Assembly (NCBI GenBank): GCA_964361075.1
Contig: CAYHZL010000088.1
Span: 1-13,936 of the forward strand
Reading direction: 5' to 3'
Origin: CAYHZL01 sp964361075
Lineage (GTDB): Bacteria; Bacteroidota; Ignavibacteria; UBA10030; UBA8401
Length of the DNA stretch: 13,936 bases
Shown here: positions 1 through 6,209 of the stretch, in pieces
Numbering within the stretch: position 1 is the first letter of the stretch
How the letters are laid out: each line of letters opens with the position of its first letter
Program-made: the position numbers and the translations under genes
Notes under the pieces: model-generated
Databases searched by the model: none
What the model saw: the letters and a program-made list of their open reading frames with translations, nothing else
What the model was told of the DNA's origin: nothing

Positions 1-38
1 TGTAAATAGGCAAAACGTCAGACACAAAAAACGTGTCA

Positions 39-56
39 GATTCGCCGCGGCGAATC
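39..56. repeat. Dispersed palindrome, copy 1
   Basis: Perfect 18-bp palindrome GATTCGCCGCGGCGAATC. Its core TTCGCCGCGGCGAA recurs at 3746-3765, 11985-12000 and, with one mismatch, 13809-13822, so it is a dispersed repeat family and not a local accident. It lies in the 176 bases downstream of the aminopeptidase gene, where I see no gene and no clear terminator. Function unknown. Confidence 0.75.
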
Positions 57-176
57 CATTAATGATTCGCTGAGGAGTTACCAAAATTCTTAAATATTAC
101 TGGCCAAGTGTAATTCTATGATGTTGGAAAAGAACCAGTATGGGATGCGACTCTTTTTTTAAACTACAGCATTTCT

Positions 177-2594
177 TTATTTCTTCTTCAGCTTTTCAAT
201 ACTTGCTTTTGCAGTGTTCGATGATGGATGTGCTGCATCGTTCGCAATTTTTTCGAGCGCAGGAATCACGCTTTCATCGCCAACTTCGCCGAGCCGGGTA
301 ATGACGTTGTTACGAACACCGACATTCTTATCACTGAGCAGCGAAACGTACAACGCAACAATATCTTTTCTATTCTTACCGACTTTTTGTAACACACCAA
401 GCGCAGTATTTCTTCCAAAAACATCTTCGCCATAGCGCGCTTTTTTCATTGCGATAGTAATTGCTTGTGCAGAATCCATCGTTGCAATCACATTCAGTAC
501 GGCGTTGCCGATTTGATTGCGATATGATTTTGTATCAGAAAAAGTTGTAATAATAGAAAGCACATTCGCTGAATCTACTTTTGCAAGCGATGTGATTGCC
601 GAAGCAACAACAGAGTAACTTGAATCGCTCAATGCCGAACGCAGCGCAGCAGTTACATCACTTCCTTTAAAATTTTTCAATTGCACAACAGCAGCATTGC
701 GCACTTTTGATTTTGCATTTTTTGTTTCGGCAACCAGTGCTTCTTTTGCAAGTGCTTTACTCTTGTCATCGAGTGTATCAATTTTTTCAAACGCATTTAT
801 TGCTTCAATCTTCACTGCCCAGAATGAATCGTTGCGCGCCGTTCGTGCAAGCAGCGGTGCACAGCTTCTATCATTGGCTTTTACGAAATGCTGCACAGCA
901 CGCAATCGGTCAATTGGATTTTTAGCAAACTCTGCTTGATACATCCATTCATTGTGCGATTTTTCAAAATTCAATTCTTTTATCAACCAATTACCTTTAT
1001 CGAAAATAACAAGCTGCGGTTGTTCGCTGGATGGAAGTGTGAACGTTGTATCTTTCGAAGCAATATTGACGCGATGTGTTTCTGCGCCGTGAGACGTTGT
1101 TACTTCAATATCAATCGGCATGTGAAAGGCACCTGTCAAGCTATCCATCGTTTGTGTTTGTTTCACAGAAAGAGAAATTGTTTTTGCGGAATCATTCCAC
1201 GTGTATGCAACATCGAATTTTGGATAGCCGGCTTTGTACACCCACTCTTCAAAGAACCAATACAAATTTTGCCCAGTTGTTTCTTCGATTGCATTTTTGA
1301 AATCATTTGTTTCCACCGGTGTAAATTGATTTTTGGTGATGTAGTGATTGATGCTGCGCCAGAACAGCGAATCGCCAAGAATGAAACGCAGCATGTGCAG
1401 CACCGATGCGCCGCGCGGATAAATATTTGAGCTGTACGAACCGACACTGACGATTGGTTTGCGACCAAACGCTCTATCCGAATTAATGCCCGCAAGCTGC
1501 GCGTTGTACATTTGGTAATCAAACTCATCGCGACCTTTTGAAAATTCAGAATACAACGGATCAAAATAACTTGCGAAACTTTCATTCAGCCACAAGTGAC
1601 GCCAATCTTTGCACGTCAACACATCGCCCCACCATTGATGCGCCATTTCGTGCGCAATTAAACTTGTCGGAGAATTATCTACTCGCGTGCGCGCATCGTA
1701 CACCGTAATATTATCAGCTAACGTTGTTGCCGTGGTGTTCTCCATTCCACCAAACATAAATTCAGCAATACATACTTGCGCATATTTTTCCCACGGGTAG
1801 CGGTAGCCAATGCGCTGATTGAAAAATTTCATAATGTTCGGCGTTTCTTTAAAACATTCTTTCGCATCATTCACTTCGTTTGGATAGACATAATATTCAA
1901 GCGGAATGCCGTCTCCTTTTTCCGAAAGCACTGCATACTTGCCGACTGCAAGCATAATCAAATATGATGAATGCGGTTTGCTCATCTTCCACGAAAAAGT
2001 TTTTGTGCCATTTTTTTTATCTTCTTTTACGCCGAACAATTTTCCATTGGACACTGCGACTTGATTATTCTTTACCGTTACAATCACTTCAGATGTTGCT
2101 TTGTCATTAGGAAAATCGTAGCAAGGAAGCCAGAAATGATTATCCATATCTTCGCCTTGCGTCCAGATTTGTTGCGGCTTGTTTGGATAACCGGAATCGG
2201 GCTGCACGAAATACATTCCTTTTTTTGGCGTGGCAGAATATTCGATGGAAAGAGAAATTGTATCGCGGTACGAATATGATTTATCGAGATGAATGAGAAT
2301 TGATTTCGCGAGCGAGTCATACTTCAATTCTTTTTTCCCGAGCATCACTTTTGAAAAAGAAATTTGCTCGGCATCGAATGCAATCTCTTTCACATCGGAA
2401 AGCAATGGAACCAATGTGGTACTCACTTTACCCATTACTTTTTTATTTGGCTCATCGAACGACACTTCAATTTTATAGTGCAGCACATCGTACGAACGAT
2501 TGCGCGCTTCACCGTTGCCATTTCGTGTAGGAAAAAGTGTTTGTGTAAGTAATTGGTTGGAGAGGAAGATCGAAATAATTACTATGTTTTTCAT
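177..2594 (-). CDS. Exported M1-family zinc aminopeptidase with C-terminal HEAT repeats
   Basis: Predicted metallopeptidase that removes N-terminal residues from peptides, probably in the periplasm or at the cell surface. Of 805 residues, the first ~20 form a short hydrophobic signal-like segment. The substrate-binding GGMEN (GAMEN-type) motif is at 282-286, followed by zinc-site HEMAH at 315-319, with Glu338 exactly 18 residues later (HExxH-x18-E). Tyr392 in IYPRGA is the likely transition-state tyrosine, and the upstream QGEDMDNHFWLPCYD segment (~146-160) is also family-typical. From about 560 to the end the chain turns into helical, HEAT-like repeats (DSFWAVKIEAINAF, KSKVRNAAVVQL), in place of the ERAP1-like domain of PepN. 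The chosen ATG has a weak AAAGG about six bases upstream. It is divergent from the next gene with 94 bp between them. The family call is secure; the substrate is unknown. Confidence 0.95.
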   Translation of the reverse strand: MKNIVIISIFLSNQLLTQTLFPTRNGNGEARNRSYDVLHYKIEVSFDEPNKKVMGKVSTTLVPLLSDVKEIAFDAEQISFSKVMLGKKELKYDSLAKSILIHLDKSYSYRDTISLSIEYSATPKKGMYFVQPDSGYPNKPQQIWTQGEDMDNHFWLPCYDFPNDKATSEVIVTVKNNQVAVSNGKLFGVKEDKKNGTKTFSWKMSKPHSSYLIMLAVGKYAVLSEKGDGIPLEYYVYPNEVNDAKECFKETPNIMKFFNQRIGYRYPWEKYAQVCIAEFMFGGMENTTATTLADNITVYDARTRVDNSPTSLIAHEMAHQWWGDVLTCKDWRHLWLNESFASYFDPLYSEFSKGRDEFDYQMYNAQLAGINSDRAFGRKPIVSVGSYSSNIYPRGASVLHMLRFILGDSLFWRSINHYITKNQFTPVETNDFKNAIEETTGQNLYWFFEEWVYKAGYPKFDVAYTWNDSAKTISLSVKQTQTMDSLTGAFHMPIDIEVTTSHGAETHRVNIASKDTTFTLPSSEQPQLVIFDKGNWLIKELNFEKSHNEWMYQAEFAKNPIDRLRAVQHFVKANDRSCAPLLARTARNDSFWAVKIEAINAFEKIDTLDDKSKALAKEALVAETKNAKSKVRNAAVVQLKNFKGSDVTAALRSALSDSSYSVVASAITSLAKVDSANVLSIITTFSDTKSYRNQIGNAVLNVIATMDSAQAITIAMKKARYGEDVFGRNTALGVLQKVGKNRKDIVALYVSLLSDKNVGVRNNVITRLGEVGDESVIPALEKIANDAAHPSSNTAKASIEKLKKK

Positions 2595-2688
2595 GGAAAC
2601 CTTTCATTTTTTTCTGAAATCTAATTTAGAAAAATATAGAAAAGTGAAATATGAATTGCTATCTTTACATACCATAAAATTTCTCAAT

Positions 2689-3930
2689 ATGATTCTTCAA
2701 CCTAAAATAGCTCTGACTGTAATTATACTTGTTACCTTTTTTGCTTTTTTCCCTGCGCTCAGTAATGGATGGACAAGCTGGGATGACGGTTTGTATGTGG
2801 TTGATAATAAAATTGTGCAAGAATTATCATGGAAAAATTTGCAGACAATATGGACGACGCCGTTTGCCGGAACATACTTGCCGCTTACCATGCTTTCGTA
2901 CGCAGTAGAATATTCGTTTGCGCAGTTTGATGCACGCATCTACCACACAACAAACGTGCTCTTGCATTGTTTCAATACCGCACTTGTATTTTGGTTAATC
3001 CTACAATTACAGTCGGATGTTGTTGTTGCGTTCGTGTGTGCGCTGTTATTTGGCATTCATCCGATGCACGTAGAATCTGTTGCGTGGATTTCGGGAAGGA
3101 AAGATGTGCTTTCATCATTATTTTTTCTTTCATCTCTCGTCGTATATCTTCGGTTTCGAACAGCAGAAACAACGGCGCGCTATCTTGCATCGCTTCTGTT
3201 TTTTTTCTGTGCACTGCTTTCAAAAGGATTAACATTAGTGCTGCCTCTTGTTCTCTTGTTGTTTGATTGGTATGGAAAAGAAAAAAATATCCGAAAGTTG
3301 CTGTATGAAAAAATTCCATTCATTCTCCTTGCAGTTGTATTCGGAGTTGTAGCTGTCGTGTCTCAAAAAGCAGGTCATGCGCTGCGTCTCCATAATACCG
3401 TACTCGATAATTTATTGATTGCTTCGCATGGTATCATTTTTTATTTCGCAAAACTTGTTGCACCAATTCATCTTCAAAATCTTTATCCGTATCCTCAAAA
3501 AATAAATAACATATTGCCCATTGAATATCTTGTCTCGCCGGTACTTGTCGTCGGCATTGTTGCTCTTTTCATGTATTCAATGAAATACACGAAGGCAATT
3601 ATTTTTGGCGGATTGTTTTTTTTCATTACACTTTTCCCCGTACTGCAACTTCTTCCCATGGGAAGTGCAGTGGCAGCGGATCGGTACACGTACCTCTCCT
3701 ACATCGGATTATTTTTTATTGTTGGAATGGGAATGAAAAATATATTTGTTCGCCGCGGCGAACAATCAATGTTGCTGAAGCGTACATTGTTGACGTTGGC
3801 GCTGTTATATGGAAGCGTTCTTTTTTTTCTAACGCAGGAACAATGTGCAGTCTGGAAAAATAATGAGACGTTGTGGAAATATTTAAAAACAAATTCTGAA
3901 CTTCAACATCAGGGCAGCTACAAAAATTAA
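2689..3930 (+). CDS. TMTC/DUF1736-like polytopic membrane protein, lacking the usual TPR domain
   Basis: 413-residue membrane protein resembling the membrane half of bacterial TMTC-type proteins, a GT-C-fold family linked to O-mannosyl transfer in eukaryotes; bacterial roles are largely uncharacterised. Family features seen: WDDG at 31-34 in the first extracytoplasmic loop after TM1 (acidic pair typical of GT-C catalytic loops), TYLPLTMLSY (62-71), FGIHPMHVESVAWISGRKDVLS (121-142), LSKGLTLVLPLVLLLFDW (178-195), ADRYTYLSYIGLF (330-342), and roughly ten hydrophobic segments. Relatives usually continue after the VWK-NNETLW motif (389-396) into TPR repeats; here the chain stops 17 residues later and a dispersed hairpin repeat starts at once, suggesting truncation. 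The in-frame stretch upstream of this ATG back to 2500 overlaps the divergent aminopeptidase and looks non-coding. No Shine-Dalgarno; TATCTTTA at 2660 is at best a weak -7 box. Confidence 0.8.
   Translation: MILQPKIALTVIILVTFFAFFPALSNGWTSWDDGLYVVDNKIVQELSWKNLQTIWTTPFAGTYLPLTMLSYAVEYSFAQFDARIYHTTNVLLHCFNTALVFWLILQLQSDVVVAFVCALLFGIHPMHVESVAWISGRKDVLSSLFFLSSLVVYLRFRTAETTARYLASLLFFFCALLSKGLTLVLPLVLLLFDWYGKEKNIRKLLYEKIPFILLAVVFGVVAVVSQKAGHALRLHNTVLDNLLIASHGIIFYFAKLVAPIHLQNLYPYPQKINNILPIEYLVSPVLVVGIVALFMYSMKYTKAIIFGGLFFFITLFPVLQLLPMGSAVAADRYTYLSYIGLFFIVGMGMKNIFVRRGEQSMLLKRTLLTLALLYGSVLFFLTQEQCAVWKNNETLWKYLKTNSELQHQGSYKN
3746..3765. repeat. Dispersed palindrome, copy 2, inside a coding sequence
   Basis: Perfect 20-bp palindrome TTGTTCGCCGCGGCGAACAA, the same core as at 39-56 and 11985-12000. 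It lies within the TMTC-like gene, reads through without a stop, and supplies residues 353-359 (FVRRGEQ) in a short charged loop between two membrane segments, a site likely to tolerate added residues. Confidence 0.75.
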
Positions 3931-4022
3931 GTTTTTTTCACCGCAAAGACACAAAGGCGCGAAGAAAAACAAATAATAATAAATACTTTGCGTCTTAGCG
4001 ACTTTGCGGTAAAGTTTTTTTT
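3931..4022. repeat. CACCGCAAAG-type inverted repeat, possible terminator
   Basis: Begins right after the TAA of the TMTC-like gene. ACCGCAAAG (3940-3948) is the inverted complement of CTTTGCGGT (4002-4010). The arms extend imperfectly: ACACAAAGGCGCGAAG against CTTTGCGTCTTAGCGAC, with T-runs on both outer sides (3932-3938, 4015-4022). From memory, repeats of the form ACCGCAAAGnCGCnAAGnCGC are scattered through many FCB-group and deltaproteobacterial genomes. The flanking T-runs would let the hairpin work as a terminator for the upstream gene. Confidence 0.7.
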
Positions 4023-4044
4023 GAATTTTTAGAACTACCTATTA

Positions 4045-4830
4045 ATGTATAGTATTATGAAGCAAACAAAAACAATCGTCGTAATGCCGGCATACAATGC
4101 AGCAAGCACACTCCGCAGCACAGTGGACGATATTCCGCGCGGTTGTGTTGATGAAATTATTGTGGTTGATGATTGCAGCAACGATACTACCGTTGCCATC
4201 GCGCGTGCGTTGGGAACAACTGTTGTTACGCATGAAGAAAATCGTGGTTACGGCGCGAATCAGAAAACGTGTTACAAACTTGCGTTGGAGCGTGATGCCG
4301 ATTTTGTTGTGATGATTCATCCCGATTACCAGTACGACAGCAGACTTATTCCTGTTGCGCTTGATGTTTTGAAGCTTGGCGTGTGCGATGTGGTGCTCGG
4401 CAATCGTGTGCGCTCACGAAAAGAATGTTTGGCGGGCGGCATGCCGTTCTATAAATATGTTGCGAACCGCGCACTGACGTTGATAGAAAATTTTACACTC
4501 GGCCAAAATTTGGGAGAGTTTCATTCCGGATTCCGTGTGTATCGCCGCGCAGTATTGGAAACGATCCCGTTTGAACGCAACTCCGACGATTTTGTTTTTG
4601 ATACACAATTTCTCGTTCAAGCAGTGGAATTCGGTTTTGTGCTTGGCGATATTCCGATGCCGGTACGGTATTTTGCAGAAGCATCGTCTATTAATTTTCG
4701 CCGAAGTGTTGTGTATGGAATACAATCGTTGTTGTGTATTGCAGAACTCAATCTTCATCGCTCCGGCGCACTTCATTCAAAATTATTTTCGAAAAAAAAC
4801 ATTCACTATCATCATACGCCGCCACTATGA
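4045..4830 (+). CDS. Family 2 glycosyltransferase (dolichol-phosphate mannose synthase-like)
   Basis: Inverting GT-A glycosyltransferase of 261 residues that transfers sugar from a nucleotide-sugar donor, possibly to a lipid phosphate; donor and acceptor cannot be told. The fold reads in order: VVMPAYNA at 12-19, DEIIVVDDCSNDT at 36-48, NRGYGANQK at 66-74 and HPDYQYD at 92-98 in the DxD region. GEFHSGFRVY (~158-167) matches the DPM1-like subgroup. No transmembrane domain is evident. ATG 4045 is used; a second in-frame ATG at 4057 (MKQTKTIVVMPAYN) is equally reasonable. The TGA overlaps the ATG of an esterase remnant (ATGA), showing that the pair was once translationally coupled. The 3' end from 4655 is repeated at 6037. 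Confidence 0.9.
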   Translation: MYSIMKQTKTIVVMPAYNAASTLRSTVDDIPRGCVDEIIVVDDCSNDTTVAIARALGTTVVTHEENRGYGANQKTCYKLALERDADFVVMIHPDYQYDSRLIPVALDVLKLGVCDVVLGNRVRSRKECLAGGMPFYKYVANRALTLIENFTLGQNLGEFHSGFRVYRRAVLETIPFERNSDDFVFDTQFLVQAVEFGFVLGDIPMPVRYFAEASSINFRRSVVYGIQSLLCIAELNLHRSGALHSKLFSKKNIHYHHTPPL

Positions 4831-4853
4831 AAACAGCCGCATTCTTTTTTCTC
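4655..4853 (+). repeat. Direct repeat, copy 1 (glycosyltransferase 3' end and esterase start)
   Basis: Matches 6037-6236 at an offset of 1382. I count five substitutions and one extra A (in the A-run at 6161-6165) over the first ~173 bases, so about 97% identity. Beyond the repeat, copy 1 jumps straight to sequence matching the end of the copy 2 esterase (4854 onward corresponds to 7060 onward). Confidence 0.9.
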
Positions 4854-4888
4854 TTTTATCGGCAAGTCAGTTGCCGAAAATAAAATAG
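4827..4888 (+). pseudogene. Deletion scar of an exported esterase gene
   Basis: Only the two ends of the esterase at 6210-7097 remain. The first ten codons (MKTAAFFFLF, against MKTVALYFLF in the intact copy) run directly into the last ones: read in the family frame, TCG GCA AGT CAG TTG CCG AAA ATA AAA TAG gives SASQLPKIK and a stop, against SASLLSKIKR. The two ends are out of frame with each other. About 820 bp of the gene body are missing, and the junction is a short CTCTTT/TTTT run at 4851-4857, which fits slippage or microhomology deletion. Similarity to the intact copy continues weakly past the stop, to about 4920 (GAGGGTTGGCTGT against GAGGGATTGGCTGT). Confidence 0.85.
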
Positions 4889-4952
4889 AAATGAATTTTT
4901 TTGTGGAGGGTTGGCTGTCTGTCCGTATTTTGTATCTTGGTTGAGTTTCATT

Positions 4953-5087
4953 GCGGCTAACGTTTTTCGGCTTGGCGTGTGGCGGTTTAGAAGCACTAAT
5001 TTTCGGCATAGCACAAAAACTCAATAGAAACACAAACGTTGAATGAACCACGTCAGCCGCCATTTTCGCCAGGCCGATGTTATATGC
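4953..5087 (-). other. attC-like recombination hairpin downstream of higBA
   Basis: On the minus strand, directly 3' of the antitoxin gene, a 135-base imperfect palindrome is bounded by TAAC and GTTA. In plus-strand terms: CTAACG (4957-4962), spacer, CGGCTTGGCG (4968-4977), TGGCGG (4980-4985), a 71-base loop, CCGCCA (5057-5062), CGCCAGGCCG (5067-5076), GTTATA (5079-5084). Two stems separated by unequal unpaired spacers, outer TAAC/GTTA boxes and a long variable loop are the architecture of integron attC sites, and the place fits (3' of the cassette gene, same orientation). The outer 7-mers do not match the classic RYYYAAC/GTTRRRY consensus fully, and no integrase gene is in the window, so this is a structural inference. 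Confidence 0.5.
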
Positions 5088-5113
5088 GGTTTTTATTTCT
5101 GTTGTCAGTGGTG

Positions 5114-5419
5114 TTAAAATTTAATTGTTAGTTGTAACTGTCCACCGAAACCAAGTTCAATAATTTTTTGAAGTGTCGAGATACGAACTTCTTTTATGTT
5201 GTTCTCAATTTTTGAAATGTAGGACTTTGTCGTACCAACTTTCTCGGCAAGTTCTTCTTGTGTCAAACCTTTTTCAAGTCGGGCTTCGTGGATTAAAGCA
5301 CCGATTTTGAAATTCTCATAACCCGCTTCAAGTTGGTTACGTTTTGCAGTCCCAAGTTTACCATAATGTTTGTCTTTGAACTGGTCAAGTGTCATTATGT
5401 TACTTTTTTTCGTTTTCAT
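5114..5419 (-). CDS. higA: HigA-type antitoxin, XRE-family HTH protein
   Basis: 101-residue protein with an XRE/Cro helix-turn-helix at about 39-93: IGALIHEARLEKGLTQEELAEKVGTT, then KSYISKIENN as recognition helix and a final LGFGGQLQLTIKF strand. In this family the antitoxin binds the toxin and represses the shared promoter. It lies downstream of the toxin, as in higBA and unlike most toxin-antitoxin pairs. The ATG at 5419 overlaps the toxin stop by 20 bases; a second ATG at 5395 (MTLDQFKD) starts four bases after that stop and is also possible. Either way translation looks coupled. An attC-like hairpin follows 27 bases beyond the stop. Confidence 0.88.
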   Translation of the reverse strand: MKTKKSNIMTLDQFKDKHYGKLGTAKRNQLEAGYENFKIGALIHEARLEKGLTQEELAEKVGTTKSYISKIENNIKEVRISTLQKIIELGFGGQLQLTIKF

Positions 5420-5750
5420 ATTCTTCTTTTATTTTAAGTGCTTTTTCAATTTCTTGTTTTGGTGTCTTTTGTGTTTTCTTTTGAAAGCCGTTTGCTAACA
5501 CCACTAATTGTCCTTGTTCAAAAAAACAGAAAATGCGAAAAATGTTGCTGCCTTGTTGCACCCGAATTTCAAAAAGTCCATCCGTGTTCTCAATATGTTT
5601 GAGATAGGTCTCGGGAACTCTCTGAAGTTCTTCTATCAAGTCAAAAGTCCAGATAATTTTATCTTTCACTTTGTCTCTTTGTTGTACGAAGAACTCTTGA
5701 AAGTAGTCCTTGTAAAAAATGATAGTCCGGTGTTTCTGTTTTTCGTCCAC
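5400..5750 (-). CDS. higB: HigB-type toxin of the RelE/Gp49 family
   Basis: Predicted ribosome-dependent mRNA interferase, 116 residues from the GTG at 5750. RTIIFYKDYFQEFF begins the domain, followed by VPETYLKHIENTDGLFEIRVQQGSNIFRIFCFF and the family signature GFQKKTQKTPKQEIEKAL at about 88-105, with the basic KK of the presumed active-site region. The frame stays open upstream to an ATG at 5828, but that ATG lies in insertion-sequence end repeats and would put the promoter inside the gene. The GTG is four bases after a near-perfect TATATTTG box, so the message may be leaderless or nearly so. Stop overlaps higA. Likely autoregulated by the HigBA complex, although I see no distinct operator palindrome. 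Confidence 0.85.
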   Translation of the reverse strand: MDEKQKHRTIIFYKDYFQEFFVQQRDKVKDKIIWTFDLIEELQRVPETYLKHIENTDGLFEIRVQQGSNIFRIFCFFEQGQLVVLANGFQKKTQKTPKQEIEKALKIKEEYENEKK

Positions 5751-5754
5751 GAAG

Positions 5755-5785
5755 CAAATATACGAAATGTTGTCCGATAGTGCAA
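5755..5785 (-). promoter_or_regulatory. Bacteroidota-type promoter for higBA
   Basis: Minus strand: TTG (5785-5783), 20 bases, TATATTTG (5762-5755). This matches the -33 TTG and -7 TAnnTTTG consensus of Bacteroidota housekeeping sigma factor. The transcript should start within a few bases of the GTG at 5750, which decides the toxin start. Confidence 0.7.
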
Positions 5786-5810
5786 CTATTTTTTTGAAGT
5801 TGCTGTAATA

Positions 5811-5865
5811 CGGCACTGAGAATGTCATGTTAAGCGGACAGTGAGAATGTCAGGTTCATCGGCAG
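5811..5865 (+). repeat. Tandem repeats at an insertion-sequence end
   Basis: Two imperfect direct units of about 24-25 bases, each containing TGAGAATGTCA (5818-5828 and 5842-5852) and each starting CGGCA or CGGAC, followed by a third CGGCAG. On the other strand they read TGACATTCTCA. From memory, this resembles the repeated TGACATTTTCACTG-type boxes at the ends of ISNCY-like elements upstream of the transposase start. They probably mark one terminus of the element whose first codons begin at 5898. The exact outer end is not visible. Confidence 0.55.
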
Positions 5866-5897
5866 TATTTTGTGGGTAAAATTAAATGCACCTAACA

Positions 5898-6048
5898 ATG
5901 AACACCAAAGAACGAGAACGTCTCAAAGTGTACAACGAATTGAGAACAACGAACTGACCATAGCCAATGCCGCGCTAAGTTTAAGTATTAGCCAGCGGCA
6001 GATGTATCGCATTTTATTGCGTTATCGCGCAGAAGGCGATGCCGGTAC
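5898..6048 (+). pseudogene. N-terminal remnant of an ISNCY-like transposase
   Basis: ATG AAC ACC AAA GAA CGA GAA CGT begins MNTKERERLKVYN; a -1/+2-type frameshift near 5937 then moves reading to RIENNELTIANAALSLSISQRQMYRILLRYRAEGDAG. This is the N-terminal helix-turn-helix of transposases that begin (K)ERERLKVL and reach EGDAGVVHG before the catalytic domain. In the first frame a stop comes at 5955. After codon GAT GCC GGT the sequence becomes the glycosyltransferase 3' end, so the whole catalytic domain is gone. Assignment to the ISNCY group is from remembered family pattern. Confidence 0.7.
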
Positions 6049-6209
6049 GGTATTTTGCAGAAGCATCGTCTATTAATTTTCGCCGAAGTGTTGTGTATGG
6101 AATGCAATCGTTGTTGTGTATTGCAGAACTCAATCTTCATCGTTCCGGCGCACTTCATTCAAAAATTATTTTCGAAAAAAAATATTCACTATCATCATAC
6201 GCCGCCGCC
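6037..6209 (+). pseudogene. Truncated, frameshifted second copy of the glycosyltransferase 3' end
   Basis: Corresponds to codons from PMPVRYFAEASSINF to the end of the glycosyltransferase at 4045-4830. The 5' two thirds are missing and replaced by transposase sequence. An extra A in the run at 6161-6165 shifts the last part into another frame (HSKIIFEKKYSLSSYAAA instead of HSKLFSKKNIHYHHTPPL), which happens to read into the esterase ATG. The shared stretch at the left junction, CGATGCCGGTA, occurs naturally in both parents. Confidence 0.88.

Noticed and set aside
121..166. Tiny open frame reading MMLEKNQYGMRLFF
   Set aside because: Too short, with no ribosome site or recognisable family; could be debris of a larger gene but cannot be supported.
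888..1430. 180-residue open frame opposite the aminopeptidase gene
   Set aside because: Cysteine- and aromatic-rich shadow of a clearly coding minus-strand gene; no motif of its own.
2500..2688. In-frame N-terminal extension of the TMTC-like protein
   Set aside because: It overlaps the start of the divergent aminopeptidase gene and would hide the membrane segment that begins at ATG 2689.
5751..5828. Longer toxin starting at the ATG at 5828
   Set aside because: The ATG lies inside insertion-sequence end repeats and the extension covers a strong promoter; family members start near RTIIFYKDY.
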